The notes: generated by a model not told the origin, from the sequence alone. A stretch of DNA of 64,000 nt from Streptomyces atratus (GCF_900119365.1 NZ_FPJO01000005.1:186001-250000), one strand, 5' to 3'; positions 34,705 through 44,031 are shown, counted from the stretch's first letter. Program-made: numbers and translations.

Positions 34705-35664
34705 TCAGTCCCGTCGGCCCAGGTGCACGGTGCGTGCCGAGAGCAGGTAGACATCGGGGCGCCGAAGCAGCCCGGCCGGGTCGTCGGGGTCGAGCAGCCG
34801 GTCGAGTGCGGCGATGTCCTCGGCCGTGAGCTCCTCCTCGAACATCTGGCGCCGACGGGCGAACTCGGTCACGACATGGTCCCGGGCCCGGTCGGAGAGC
34901 GGCGCCGGGAGGTCGAGCAGGAAGCTGCGCGTGCCCTGCGGGGCCAGTCCGACCGCGGTGAACAGGGCACTCCAGTCCTCGGTCTCCCGCGTGGCGCCGG
35001 GCAGTGCCGCCCGCATGTCCTCGAACCGGGCCGCGTTGATCGCTTCGAGCCTGGCCTCCAGACCGGGGCGCCCGATGCCGATGTCACGCGGGAGCCGACG
35101 GGGCTGCAGCCCGCCCTCGACCAGGGCGACGGTCCCGCCGGGGCGCAGCAGCGCGGCGAATCCGGCCAGGACGGCGCGCTGGTCGCCCATGTGGTGCAGG
35201 GCGTTGCCCACCCAGATCAGATCCGCCTCCTCCAGTCCGCCGAGGCCTTCGGGGAGGTCCGCCTCGTGCGTGCGGACCCGGTCGCCGAGACCGAGGCGTT
35301 CGGCGTGGTTCCGGGTGCGTTCCAGGAGTGCCGGGGTGCCGTCGACGGCGACGACCTCCGCCTCGGGGAACATCTCGGCGAGCAGGCAGGTGATCACGCC
35401 CGGTCCGCTGCCGATGTCGAGCACCCGGCGGACCTTCGGGGCCGTGGGGAGCCCTGCGATCCAGCGAGCCGCCGCCTCGTACTGCGGACGGCTGACCTCG
35501 GCTTCCTGCTCCAGCTGCGGCCCCATCACATCCCAGTCGATGTCACCGGCGTCGTGATGATGGCCATGAGTGTGGTCGTGGTGCCCGCCGTGGGCCGCGT
35601 CCGGGTGGTGCTGGTGGCTGTGGGCGGTGTTCTGGTGATGACCGTGTCCGGTTTGCTGGCTCAT
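34705..35664 (-). CDS. SAM-dependent methyltransferase with histidine-rich N-terminus
   Basis: 319 residues from ATG at 35664. Residues 6-42 contain about 15 His with Gly and Asp (for example HGHHDHTHGHHHD), resembling nickel or zinc storage segments. After that a class I methyltransferase fold: VLDIGSGPGVITCLLAEMFP (motif I, about 90-110), VVAVDGTPALLERTR (acidic loop), DLIWVGNALHHMGD and LRPGGTVALVEGG. Predicted small-molecule methyltransferase, not recognised to a pathway. Divergent from the broken LysR gene. The His-rich head is unusual for this fold and may bind metal. Confidence 0.9.
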   Translation of the reverse strand: MSQQTGHGHHQNTAHSHQHHPDAAHGGHHDHTHGHHHDAGDIDWDVMGPQLEQEAEVSRPQYEAAARWIAGLPTAPKVRRVLDIGSGPGVITCLLAEMFPEAEVVAVDGTPALLERTRNHAERLGLGDRVRTHEADLPEGLGGLEEADLIWVGNALHHMGDQRAVLAGFAALLRPGGTVALVEGGLQPRRLPRDIGIGRPGLEARLEAINAARFEDMRAALPGATRETEDWSALFTAVGLAPQGTRSFLLDLPAPLSDRARDHVVTEFARRRQMFEEELTAEDIAALDRLLDPDDPAGLLRRPDVYLLSARTVHLGRRD

Positions 35665-35832
35665 GGAAACAGCGTCACCGCGGGCCGACTCCACGGCAAG
35701 TTCTATTGCCGGTTCAGCAAGTCGCTCATTCCGGCCGACGCCGCGCGCCGGCACCCGCCCGAGTCCGGACACATCTCACTCAATGGACACCGGCATATTG
35801 CCGGTACGCCGCCGGGTCCATAACTTGCGTTT

Positions 35833-36526
35833 ATGGAGCTGGAGTTGCGCCATCTGCGAGCCGTACGTGCCATCGCCGACACCGGGAGCCTGACCAAGGC
35901 GGCCGCGACGCTCGGGCTCGCCCAGCCCGCGTTGAGCGCGCAGCTGCGAAGGATCGAGAAGGCGCTCGGCGGCCCGCTCTTCGACCGCGACCACACCGGC
36001 GCCCGGCCCACGCTCCTCGGTGAGCTGGTGCTCGAACGGGCCCGGGTGGTGCTGCCCGCCGTGAGCGAGCTCCAGGAGGAGGCGGTCCGGTTCGCCAACG
36101 CCTGGGGGACGATGGAGCGCTTCCGGCTGGGCGGCACGCACGGCCCGCTGCTGGCCGGCCTCGTGGACCGCCTGGTCACCGCGCACCCGGCCGCGCCCGT
36201 GTCGACGTACACCTCCTGGTCGGTCGCCGAGATCGCCTCCCAGCTGGTGGACGGACGACTCGACTTCGCCCTCATCGGGACCTGCGGGGAGAGCCCGCCG
36301 ACCCCGGGGCTGGTGACCCGGCCGATCACCGGCTCGCCGCTGAGCTGGCGCCATCTGCTGGGCTGGCATCCGCGTTCGACGGCGGCCGGCGCGGCGGCGG
36401 GCGCGGTGAGCGGGTACACACGGCGGCGTACGCGGAGGCGGTGCAGCGCAGCGCAGCGCAGCGCAGCGCAGCGAGAGCTGTACGCGCTGGCTCGCCGCGC
36501 ATCCACGGTTCGGCGCGGCGATGTGA
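35833..36526 (+). pseudogene. LysR family regulator, disrupted by an internal deletion and frameshifts
   Basis: The N-terminus is intact: MELELRHLRAVRAIADTGSL and the HTH up to about residue 60, then an effector domain start at GGTHGPLLAGLVDRLV. After IGTCGESPP the sequence jumps to TPGLVTRPITGSPLSWRHLL, which is the C-terminal part of such regulators, so about 80-90 residues of the middle are missing in frame. From 36415 the likely tail continues in another frame (HTAAYAEAVQRS), and after a GCAGC repeat in a third frame (RWLAAHPRFGAAM, stop at 36524-36526). Three lesions make it non-functional. The annotation of the expected middle is inferred from family knowledge. Confidence 0.75.
36443..36472. 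repeat. Six tandem copies of GCAGC inside the broken LysR gene
   Basis: A perfect pentanucleotide microsatellite (six units). Unit gain or loss shifts the reading frame, and the LysR tail indeed changes frame across it. Confidence 0.9.
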
Positions 36527-36548
36527 CCTGCCGCGCGCGTCGCCGTGG

Positions 36549-36854
36549 CTACCGCACGCCGTGCCCGTCGGCGATCGCCACCACCCGCGCGGCCAGGTTC
36601 AGATCGTTCTCGGTGACCACACCGCCCGCGTCGTGCGTGTTCACGGAGAGGGAGACGGTGTTGTAGCCGAGGGTCAGATCGGAGTGGTGGTTCAGTTCGT
36701 CCTGGATGGCGGCGACATGCACGGTCAGGCCGAGGGCGGCGAAGTGGGTGTGGAGCCGGTAGGTGCAGGTGATCCGGTCCCCTTCCAGCGACCAGCCGGG
36801 CAGTCCGGCCAGACGGTCCTCGATCTCTTGCTGCGACAGCGGTGCGGCGGGCAT
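36549..36854 (-). CDS. 4a-hydroxytetrahydrobiopterin (pterin-4-alpha-carbinolamine) dehydratase
   Basis: 101 residues, the normal length. Active-site His residues are in QDELNHHSDLTLGYNTV (His56, His57) and HDAGGVTEND-type block (His74, Asp75), with the closing LNLAARV. The enzyme dehydrates pterin carbinolamine in recycling of tetrahydropterin and may also serve molybdopterin or folate metabolism. It is convergent with the LysR remnant and divergent from the MmyB-like regulator. Confidence 0.93.
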   Translation of the reverse strand: MPAAPLSQQEIEDRLAGLPGWSLEGDRITCTYRLHTHFAALGLTVHVAAIQDELNHHSDLTLGYNTVSLSVNTHDAGGVVTENDLNLAARVVAIADGHGVR

Positions 36855-36917
36855 ACGGCGACTCCCTCATCAGTGATCGGTGCCGGTCGGCGGTGCCGGT
36901 GACGTTACGGTCTGGGT

Positions 36918-37712
36918 ATGACAACTGTCGCGCTTGACACGGGGGTAGGACCGCTGCTGCGCAGCTGGCGGGAGCAGCGCCGGATCAGCCAGCTGGAGCT
37001 GGCGCTCCGTGCCGATTCCTCCGCCCGGCACATCTCTTTCATCGAGACGGGCCGCTCCCGCCCCAGCGAAGAGATGATCCTGCGGCTCGCCGAGCATCTC
37101 GACGTCCCGGTCAGAGAACGCAACGCCCTTCTGCTGATGGCCGGTTACGCACCCCGCTACGCACAGACCGCTTTCGACGACCCGGCGCTGGACGCGCTGC
37201 GCGAGGGGATGGAGCGGCTGCTCCAGGCGTACGACCCGTATCCGGCACTGGTCGTCGACGGTACGTACAACGTGGTGGCGGCCAATCGGGGCATGGCGAC
37301 GCTGCTGGAGGGAGTGGCCGAGCACCTGCTCGTGCCGCCGCTGAACGCCATGCGGATCACCCTGCACCCGGAAGGTCTGGCCCCGCGCATCCGTAATCTG
37401 CGGGAGTGGCGGGCCGATCTGCTGGACCAGATGGACCGCCAGATCGCCCTGTCCCGTTCGACGGAGCTGCGTGAGCTGTACGAGGAGGTCGCGGGCTACC
37501 CCGTACCTGAAGGCACCTGCCCCGGGCCCGTTCCGTCGCTGCCCTTCGCGCTGCCCCTGCTGATCGAGCACGACGGGCGGGTGCTCTCCTTCGTCTGCTC
37601 CATCGCGACGTTCAACACACCGATGGATGTGACGGTGGCCGAGCTGGCGATCGAGACCTTCCTGCCCGCCGACCGGGCCACCGCCGACCATCTGCGATAC
37701 CTCGCCTCCTGA
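36918..37712 (+). CDS. XRE helix-turn-helix regulator with MmyB-like ligand domain
   Basis: 264 residues. HTH at about 10-70 (LRSWREQRRISQLELALRADSSARHISFIETGRSRPS), followed by the MmyB-type PAS-like domain (about 95-260) with YDPYPALVVDGTYNVVAANRGM, ITLHPEGLAPRIRNL and a closing block around TPMDVTVAELAIETFLPAD. Family members in Streptomyces bind fatty acids and often control a neighbouring oxidoreductase; here the neighbour is the divergent pterin dehydratase. A MITE-like element begins 28 bases after the stop. Confidence 0.93.
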   Translation: MTTVALDTGVGPLLRSWREQRRISQLELALRADSSARHISFIETGRSRPSEEMILRLAEHLDVPVRERNALLLMAGYAPRYAQTAFDDPALDALREGMERLLQAYDPYPALVVDGTYNVVAANRGMATLLEGVAEHLLVPPLNAMRITLHPEGLAPRIRNLREWRADLLDQMDRQIALSRSTELRELYEEVAGYPVPEGTCPGPVPSLPFALPLLIEHDGRVLSFVCSIATFNTPMDVTVAELAIETFLPADRATADHLRYLAS

Positions 37713-37739
37713 GACGAATTCGAGCGCCGGACAGCCCTT

Positions 37740-37937
37740 AGACCGACCGGCAATTGGGGGGTGGGTGAAGGAGCGGGGCTGGGTGCGTGCAGCTGCAAGG
37801 CGGAGGACTGAGGCAACGCAATGGGGTCTCCCCTGCTCGAGCGAAGCCGAGAGCTTGGGGAAGTTGTTGATTGACGACAACGCGGCAGATGTGCGTGCCC
37901 AGCCCCGCGACGCCGCCCCCCAATTGCCGGTCGGTCT
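37740..37937. repeat. MITE-like inverted-repeat element (about 198 bases)
   Basis: Perfect 22-base terminal inverted repeats (37740-37761 and 37916-37937; AGACCGACCGGCAATTGG at the left end) bound a segment whose inner parts are also partly complementary (GCGGGGCTGGG recurs on both arms). The centre holds hairpin repeat copy 2. TTA flanks both ends (37738-37740 and 37937-37939) and on the right it is the TAA stop of secDF. It encodes no protein. It looks like a small non-autonomous element or a long processed hairpin. Confidence 0.7.
37822..37862. repeat. Dispersed 41-base hairpin repeat, copy 2
   Basis: Same element and orientation as at 16363-16403, differing at a few positions. Here it is the central loop region of the inverted-repeat element downstream of secDF. 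Confidence 0.75.
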
Positions 37938-40240
37938 TAGACTCGTGCTCCGTTGTCGAGCGGATCCCGGCGCGCCCGCCCCGTACCGGACCGGCGTCCC
38001 GGTGCCCGCTTGCGGGCCGGTGGCGGGGCCTTGCTGCTGCGCTCCAGGACGAGGGCGGCCGGCACGGCGGTCAGCACCGAGGAGTACGTGCCGACGCAGA
38101 TGCCGATGAGCAGGGCGAGGGCGAAGTCCGCGAGGGAGTCACCGCCCAGCACCGCGAGCGCGACGAGGATGAAGAGCGCGCCCATTCCGGTGTTGACCGT
38201 TCGCGGGACGGTCTGGACAACGGCCCGGTCGGCGATGGTGGCCAGCGGTACGCGACGGGCCTTCGCCCAGAGTTCCCGCACCCGGTCGAAGACCACCACC
38301 GAGTCGTTGACGGAGTATCCGATGACGGTGAGGAGCGCGGCCAGGAAGACGCCGTCGATGGTACGGCCGAGCCAGGCGAAGGCGCCGACCAGGATGATCA
38401 CGTCGTGGACCAGCGCCCCGACCGAGGCCACGGCGAACGTCCAGCGGAACCGGACCGCGAGATAGGCCAGCTGCACGAACACGGCGATGCCGAGCGCGAT
38501 CAGGGCATTGCGCCGCAGCTCGTCGCCGAGGCTGGGGCCGATCAGCTCGTCGCGGACCTTGGTCGTCTTGCCACCTTCCTCCGCGAGGGCGGCGCGCAGG
38601 GCGTGTTCGCCGTCGTTGTCGAGTTCACCGGTCCGTACGGAGAGGTCGCCCGCCCCGGCCGTGGTGACCTCGGCGTCGCCGAAGCCCGCACCGGCCAGCG
38701 CGGTGCGGGCCCGCTCCACGTCGACGGGCCGGCTGGTCGAGTACTCGATGAGCCGGCCGCCGGTGAACTCGACGCCCAGATTGACACCGCGGACGACGAT
38801 GCCGAGGACCGCGACGGCGACCAGTGCGGTGGAGACCATCAGCCAGCGGCGCGGAAACCGCATCAGCCGGGGCTCGCGGCGGGTCAGCCAGGTGCGTACC
38901 CGGCCGGGGAACGCGATGCCGTTGACGCCCCGGTAGGCGCTGACGAACCGGGAGCCCGCAGCGATCTCGGTGAGTGCGCGGGCGATGACGAGGGCGGAGA
39001 ACATGGAGGCGGTCACACCGATGGCGAGGGTGACGCCGAAGCCCTTCACCGGTCCGGAGCCGAGGAAGAAGAGCAGCCCGGCCGCGATCAGCGTCGTGAC
39101 GTTGGAGTCGGCGACGGCGCTCCAGGCACCCTTGAATCCGGCGGTCAGCGAGGACCGCAGGGAACGGCCCGGATGCTGTGCGTGTTCCTCCCTGGCCCGT
39201 TCGAAGACCAGTACGTTGGCGTCGACCGCCATCCCGATGGCCAGGACGAATCCGGCTAGCCCGGGCAGGGTGAGGGTGACGCCGAGGCCGACCAGGGCCG
39301 CGTAGGAGATCAGTCCGTAGGCGGCGAGCGCGACGGCGGCGAGTGCGCCGAAGAGCCGGTAGACGACAGTGATGAAGAGTGCGGTGGCGGCGGCGCCGAT
39401 GAGGGCTGCGCGGGCGCTGGCGTCGATCGCGGCGGCGCCGAGCGTCGGCCCGACGGTCCGCTGCTCGACGATCTCGACGGGGAGCGGCAGGGCGCCGCCC
39501 TTGATCAGCAGGGCCAGTTCGCGGGCCTCGTCCGCGCTGAACGAACCGGTGATCTGGGTGGAGCCGGAGGGCAGGCCGGTGTTGCAGGCGACCGTCGGGG
39601 AGACCTGCGGCGAGGAGATGATCTGCTCGTCGAGGACGATGGCGACGCGGCGGCGGTCGTCCTGGACCGGGTGGCAGGCGGCTTCACCGGTCAGCCGGGT
39701 CCAGTCCCGGCCTGCCTTCTTGTGGAAGTCCAGGGACACGGTCCAGCCGGCGCCCTGCTGGGCGTCGAACGCCGCGGTGGCGTCCTTGACGCCCGCGCCG
39801 GAGAGCCTGGCCGGGCCGAGGTCGAGGGCGCGCCCCTGTTCGTCGGGGAGGGTCGGCCCCGCGCCGGCCCTGTCGTCCTTTCCGCTGCCCGGGCCCTGGA
39901 CCGCGTGGAAGCTGAGCTGGGCGGTTCTGCCGATGACCTCGGCGGCCTTGCGGGGGTCCTGGACGTCCGGGAGTTCGACGATGATCCGGTCCTCGCCGGA
40001 GCGGGTCAGCGTGGGTTCGGCGACGCCGAGCGAGTCGATGCGCTGGCGCAGTACTTCGAGTGTGCGGTCGGTGCTCTCCCGGTCCGCCTTCGCGGTGTCC
40101 GAGTCCTTGGCCTGGAGCACCATTCTGGTGCCGCCCTGAAGGTCGAGGCCGAGTCTGGGTGACATGGTCAGCGTGATGAGCACGGAGACGAGCAGCACGG
40201 CGGCAGCCAGCACCGCTCGCACCGTGGTGGCGCGAGTCAT
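37937..40240 (-). CDS. secDF: SecD-SecF fusion protein translocase subunit
   Basis: 767 residues, ATG start with GGAAA 3 bases upstream. The first half is SecD: TM1, RLGLDLQGGTRMVLQ, the P1 periplasmic domain with VAEPTLTRSGEDRIIVELPDV, and helices including LPGLAGFVLAIGMAVDANVLVFERARE. The second half (from about 450) is SecF: LGVEFTGGRLIEYS, VGALVHDVIILVGAFAW and VIGYSVNDSVVVFDRVRE, with the Asp and Arg residues of the proton path. It uses the proton gradient to complete Sec export. Streptomycetes usually have separate secD and secF plus an extra fused copy like this one. A basic tail closes the protein. Confidence 0.93.
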   Translation of the reverse strand: MTRATTVRAVLAAAVLLVSVLITLTMSPRLGLDLQGGTRMVLQAKDSDTAKADRESTDRTLEVLRQRIDSLGVAEPTLTRSGEDRIIVELPDVQDPRKAAEVIGRTAQLSFHAVQGPGSGKDDRAGAGPTLPDEQGRALDLGPARLSGAGVKDATAAFDAQQGAGWTVSLDFHKKAGRDWTRLTGEAACHPVQDDRRRVAIVLDEQIISSPQVSPTVACNTGLPSGSTQITGSFSADEARELALLIKGGALPLPVEIVEQRTVGPTLGAAAIDASARAALIGAAATALFITVVYRLFGALAAVALAAYGLISYAALVGLGVTLTLPGLAGFVLAIGMAVDANVLVFERAREEHAQHPGRSLRSSLTAGFKGAWSAVADSNVTTLIAAGLLFFLGSGPVKGFGVTLAIGVTASMFSALVIARALTEIAAGSRFVSAYRGVNGIAFPGRVRTWLTRREPRLMRFPRRWLMVSTALVAVAVLGIVVRGVNLGVEFTGGRLIEYSTSRPVDVERARTALAGAGFGDAEVTTAGAGDLSVRTGELDNDGEHALRAALAEEGGKTTKVRDELIGPSLGDELRRNALIALGIAVFVQLAYLAVRFRWTFAVASVGALVHDVIILVGAFAWLGRTIDGVFLAALLTVIGYSVNDSVVVFDRVRELWAKARRVPLATIADRAVVQTVPRTVNTGMGALFILVALAVLGGDSLADFALALLIGICVGTYSSVLTAVPAALVLERSSKAPPPARKRAPGRRSGTGRARRDPLDNGARV

Positions 40241-40270
40241 GGGTTTCCTCCGAGGGGGCGCCGGGCGCCC

Positions 40271-40882
40271 TCACCTCGGCAGGGGCGGCACGGCGGTTCT
40301 GTGGGACGGGACCGGTGGCAGGACCGGTGGCCGGTGAACGGCCGTCCGTGGAGGCCCGCGTACGCCGGGGAGCGCGATGCGCGAGTGGTCGGTGGCACGA
40401 GGGGGTGCGGTGGGGGCCGGGCGGTCGGCCCGGTGGGGCGCGTGGACGCCGGGCGCGCCGGGCAGCAGGGCGTCGGGGCCGGGCGGCGGGAGGTGGTGCG
40501 CGGTGCGGGCCTGGTCGCTGCCGGCCCGGGGCTGGGGGCGGGGTGCGGTCGGCGGCCCGGACCGGTGGTGGTCGGTGGCCGTGGCCGTGCGGGTGCGCCG
40601 GGTGTCGTGGGCGGTGCCCGTGCGGGCGGTCCGGTCGGTGTGCGGGGTGGGCTGGTGGGCGCCGGGGGTGTACGCGGCGGAGGGCGGCACGCCGGCGAAC
40701 GGCCGGGCGGGGAGTGCGGATCCGGCGGCTGCGGGGGTGCCGCCGACGACAGTGAGGACGGCGAGCAGGAGGGCGGCGAGGAGCAGCCGGGCCGCCTGCG
40801 CGGTGCCGTGGTGTGCCGGGGTGCCCGGCCGTGCGCTCGGGCCGCTCCGGCCCCGGTCCGTCGGACAGGCCCCAGGGGGCAC
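40271..40882 (-). CDS. Proline/histidine-rich membrane-anchored or secreted hypothetical protein
   Basis: 203 residues from a GTG at 40882 preceded by GGGGA; the start is uncertain. It has one hydrophobic segment (about residues 30-50, QAARLLLAALLLAVLTVVGG) followed by PAAAGSAL, resembling a signal peptide, and then a long Pro/Ala/Thr/His/Arg-rich tail without recognisable fold. Its place between secDF (30-base gap) and the MreB-like gene (29-base gap), in the same direction, supports a real gene. A protein of this sort is expected at this site in related genomes. Function unknown. Confidence 0.55.
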   Translation of the reverse strand: MPPGACPTDRGRSGPSARPGTPAHHGTAQAARLLLAALLLAVLTVVGGTPAAAGSALPARPFAGVPPSAAYTPGAHQPTPHTDRTARTGTAHDTRRTRTATATDHHRSGPPTAPRPQPRAGSDQARTAHHLPPPGPDALLPGAPGVHAPHRADRPAPTAPPRATDHSRIALPGVRGPPRTAVHRPPVLPPVPSHRTAVPPLPR

Positions 40883-40911
40883 GTTCCCCGGGGGCGGCCC
40901 CGGGAGGGGGG

Positions 40912-41745
40912 TCACCCGGTTCGGCCGGTCAGGGCCGGGGCCGCGCCGGCCCGGCGGAGTACGGAGTCGAGGACCATCCCGGCGCCGCGTACGACGGCGG
41001 TCGCCGGATCGTCGGTGAGACGCACCGGGACCCCGAGGCGGACCGCGATCCGGTTGGTGATGTCGGGGCGGGTGGCGCCGCCCCCGGTGAGCAACGGGCC
41101 CTTGCGCAGGGCCCCGAGGACGGCGCCGTGCCGGTCCTGCTTCCACATCTCCATGATCATGTCCAGGACGGTGCGGACCACTGCGGTGGGCGGCTGTGCC
41201 GGGACGAGGTCGCCCAGGCCCGTCTCGGCCTGGCGGGCGTCGCGGACCTGCCCGTCGACGAGCAGGGTCGCCTCGGTCAGTTCGGCGCCGATGTCGACGA
41301 CGAGCAGCGGGCCGCCGTCGCGCGGACCGGCGTATGCGGCGGCGGCTCTCGCGCTGTCGAGGGCGATGACGGTCGTCGGTCCCAGGGCGGCGATCAGTTC
41401 CCTCGCCTCGGCACGCTGGCGGGCCCCGGCGAGGACGGGGTGGCTGAGGACGATCACGGTGCCGGTACGGTCCGCGCCCAGTGCCGTGTCGGCGATACGG
41501 CCGAGCATCCGGCCGCACGACTCGGGGTCGACGATGCGCCCCCGCCGGACCGGGCGGCCGTTCCCGGCTCCCGTGCCCGAATCGCCGCAGACGTCGGTGT
41601 CGGCCAGAACGCCGTGTCCGGGCACCCAGACGCGGGTGCGGAAGCTGCCGAGATCGAGGGCGAGGCCACGGGTGACGCCCCGGTGGTCCTGGTGGTCCCG
41701 GCGGACGGAGGAGCCGAGTCGTCGCCTTTCGTGCAGAGAACGCAT
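40912..41745 (-). CDS. Short MreB-like actin-fold protein
   Basis: 277 residues, shorter than MreB (about 340). Actin-fold nucleotide motifs are present: phosphate 1 GLALDLGSFRTRVW (about 29-42), phosphate 2 LLVVDIGAELTEATLLVDG and the adenosine loop GPLLTGGGATRPDI. The reduced length suggests loss of a subdomain, as in the third MreB-like paralogue of streptomycetes. ATG at 41745 with GGAGG 4 bases upstream; an earlier frame extension lacks a ribosome site. It probably binds ATP; a role in polymer formation is not certain. Forms a gene block with the Pro-rich protein and secDF. Confidence 0.88.
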   Translation of the reverse strand: MRSLHERRRLGSSVRRDHQDHRGVTRGLALDLGSFRTRVWVPGHGVLADTDVCGDSGTGAGNGRPVRRGRIVDPESCGRMLGRIADTALGADRTGTVIVLSHPVLAGARQRAEARELIAALGPTTVIALDSARAAAAYAGPRDGGPLLVVDIGAELTEATLLVDGQVRDARQAETGLGDLVPAQPPTAVVRTVLDMIMEMWKQDRHGAVLGALRKGPLLTGGGATRPDITNRIAVRLGVPVRLTDDPATAVVRGAGMVLDSVLRRAGAAPALTGRTG

Positions 41746-41895
41746 CGCCCCTCCCACCGACCTGCCGTCGCGGCCGCGCACACACCCATGAACCCGCTGA
41801 TAGCGAGGCATGGCCGAGCCCTCACTATGCAATAGGGAGGCAAAGAAAGCCACTCCCGGGCAAAATCCAAGGGCTCGGCCGCGCGGCGCCGTGCC

Positions 41896-43995
41896 TCACA
41901 CCTCCGACGGCAGGAACACCGCGACCAGTTCGGCGAACTCGTCCGGCGCGGCGATCCGGATGCCGAGGTCCTCCGCCTTGGCGCGCTTGGATCCGGCCTT
42001 CTCCCCGGCGACCAGGAGCGAGGTGCGCTTGGAGACGCTGGACGAGGACTTGCCGCCGGCCCGCTCGATCAGCTCGTTCATCTCGTTCCGGGAGAGCTTT
42101 TCCAGTACGCCGGTCATGGCGCCGGTGACCACCACCGTCATCCCGTCCAGCGGCAGGGCGCCGCCCTCCCCGTCCGCGGCGGCGGCCGGCTCCTCGCCCT
42201 CCTCCCCCGGCTCGGGCGGCGGCGTGGCGCCGGGCTCCGTCATGTTGACCCCGGCGGCCACCAGCTTCTCGATCAGCGGGGCCAGCTCCACCAGCTCCGC
42301 GACGACACCCGCGGCCTTCTCCTTGCCGATGCCGTCGACCCGCTGGAGCTCCTCGGCGTCGGCCGCCCTGATCCGGTCCATGACCGCGAAGTACCGGGCG
42401 ATCCGCCGCGACATGGAGCGCCCGGTGCCGCGCACCCCCAGCGCGCAGAAGACCCGGGAGAGCGGCTGGGTCCGTGCCGTCTCGATGGCGGCCAGGAGGT
42501 TGTCGGTGCTGGTCTCGCCCATCCGCTCCAGGCCCAGCAACTGCTCGCGGTCGAGGGTGAAGAGGTCGGCGAAGTCGGCCACCAGACCGGCGTCGACGAG
42601 CTGGACGACACGGGTCGCGCCGAGGCCCTCGATGTCGAGCTGGTCGCGGCCCGCCGCGTACGAGATGGAGGCGACGAGCCGGCAGCCGCGGCCCCGGACA
42701 CAGCGCCAGCGCTGCTCGCTGGTGTCTATCTCGGAGCCGCACTGCGGGCACGACTCCGGGAAGTCGATCGGCTTCTCGTCACCGGTCCGCAGATGGGCGA
42801 CGGGGGCCTCGATACGGGGGATGATGTCGCCCGCCTTGTAGACCATCACCCGGTCGCCCAGGCGCAGATCGCGGCGGGTGATGTCGGCGGGGTTGTGCAG
42901 CGTGGCGTAGCTGACGGTCGAGCCGTCGATCTCGACCGGCTCCAGCACGGCGCGCGGCGCGATGATGCCGGTCCGCCCCACGTTCCACTCGACGCCGAGG
43001 AGCCGGGTGACCTTCTCGACGGCCGGGAGCTTGTAGGCGATGGCCCAGCGCGGCGCCCGGCTCCCGGAACCGGCCTCGCGCTGGTCGGCCGCGAGATCGG
43101 CCTTGATCACGATGCCGTCGATGCCGAACGGCAACGAGGCGCGCAGGGCGGCGACTTCCTCGACCCGGCTCTGCACCTCCCCGACGGTGGTGACGGTGCG
43201 CGGCGCCACGTCCGTGTCCGCGGCGGTGTGCACGCCGAGGCGGGCGACGTACGCGAGAACCTCGCTGTGCGGGAGTTCGGCGAGGGTTTCGGTGAGCTCG
43301 CCGGAGTCGGGCAGCGGCAGGGCGCCGTAGGCGAAGAACGTCATCTCGACCGTGTACGCGCGGTCCTTGGCGCGAAGGGTGCCCGCCGCGCCGTTCCTCG
43401 GGTTGGCGAAGGGGGTGCCGCCGTGTTCGGTGCGCACGGCGTTGGCCTGCTCGAACTGCTCGGTCGTCATGAGGATCTCGCCGCGCATCTCGATCGTCAC
43501 CGGCTCGGCGAGCTGCTCGGGCAGGCCCACCACGGTGCCGATCGCATGCGAGACGTCCTCGCCCGCGGTGCCGTCGCCCCGGGTGATCAGCTGCTCCAGG
43601 CGGCCCGCCCGGTAGCGCGCCGCGACGGCCAGGCCGTCGAGCTTAGGCTCCACGCTCCAGGCCGCGACGGGCCGGCCTATCCGGCGCTCCAGCGAGGCCG
43701 TCCAGGTGACGAACTGGTCGGCCGAGAACACGTTGTCCAGCGAGAGCATCGGCACCGTGTGCGGTACGTCGCCGCTCGCGGCGCCGCCCGCGACCTTGCC
43801 GGTCGGGGAGGCGTCCAGCACCTCCTGCGGGTGCTCCTGCTCGTATGCGGCGATCCCCCGCACCAGCCGGTCGTAGGCGTCGTCGTCGAACGTGCTCTCG
43901 CCCGTGGCGTAGTACGCGGCGGCGGCCTTCGTCGCTTCTTCGACCGCGGCGGCGTAGGCGGCGGTGTCGGCGAGCACAACAGCTGAGTTCGTCAT
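41896..43995 (-). CDS. ligA: NAD-dependent DNA ligase LigA (probable second copy)
   Basis: 699 residues. Adenylation domain with the active-site Lys118 in [37 protein letters not shown] and [15 protein letters not shown] fold; Cys4 zinc finger CPQCGSEID...RCVRGRGC; helix-hairpin-helix repeats; and a C-terminal BRCT domain (about 615-695, [21 protein letters not shown]). A Gly/Glu/Ala-rich linker precedes BRCT. It seals nicks with NAD. Streptomycetes often carry two LigA copies; neighbours here (MreB-like, phosphodiesterase) are not replication genes, so this may be the accessory one. ATG at 43995. Confidence 0.93.
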   Translation of the reverse strand: MTNSAVVLADTAAYAAAVEEATKAAAAYYATGESTFDDDAYDRLVRGIAAYEQEHPQEVLDASPTGKVAGGAASGDVPHTVPMLSLDNVFSADQFVTWTASLERRIGRPVAAWSVEPKLDGLAVAARYRAGRLEQLITRGDGTAGEDVSHAIGTVVGLPEQLAEPVTIEMRGEILMTTEQFEQANAVRTEHGGTPFANPRNGAAGTLRAKDRAYTVEMTFFAYGALPLPDSGELTETLAELPHSEVLAYVARLGVHTAADTDVAPRTVTTVGEVQSRVEEVAALRASLPFGIDGIVIKADLAADQREAGSGSRAPRWAIAYKLPAVEKVTRLLGVEWNVGRTGIIAPRAVLEPVEIDGSTVSYATLHNPADITRRDLRLGDRVMVYKAGDIIPRIEAPVAHLRTGDEKPIDFPESCPQCGSEIDTSEQRWRCVRGRGCRLVASISYAAGRDQLDIEGLGATRVVQLVDAGLVADFADLFTLDREQLLGLERMGETSTDNLLAAIETARTQPLSRVFCALGVRGTGRSMSRRIARYFAVMDRIRAADAEELQRVDGIGKEKAAGVVAELVELAPLIEKLVAAGVNMTEPGATPPPEPGEEGEEPAAAADGEGGALPLDGMTVVVTGAMTGVLEKLSRNEMNELIERAGGKSSSSVSKRTSLLVAGEKAGSKRAKAEDLGIRIAAPDEFAELVAVFLPSEV

Positions 43996-44031
43996 GGCCC
44001 CCATCCTGCCGTCCGCCACTGACAACGCCCC

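Noticed and set aside
36441..36902. 153-codon plus-strand frame beginning inside the GCAGC repeat
   Set aside because: It begins in the repeat and runs antisense to the pterin dehydratase gene; its start is explained as the LysR tail.
40883..41785. Upstream extension of the Pro-rich protein's frame across the MreB-like gene
   Set aside because: The extension overlaps the MreB-like gene entirely; only the last 203 codons are plausible.
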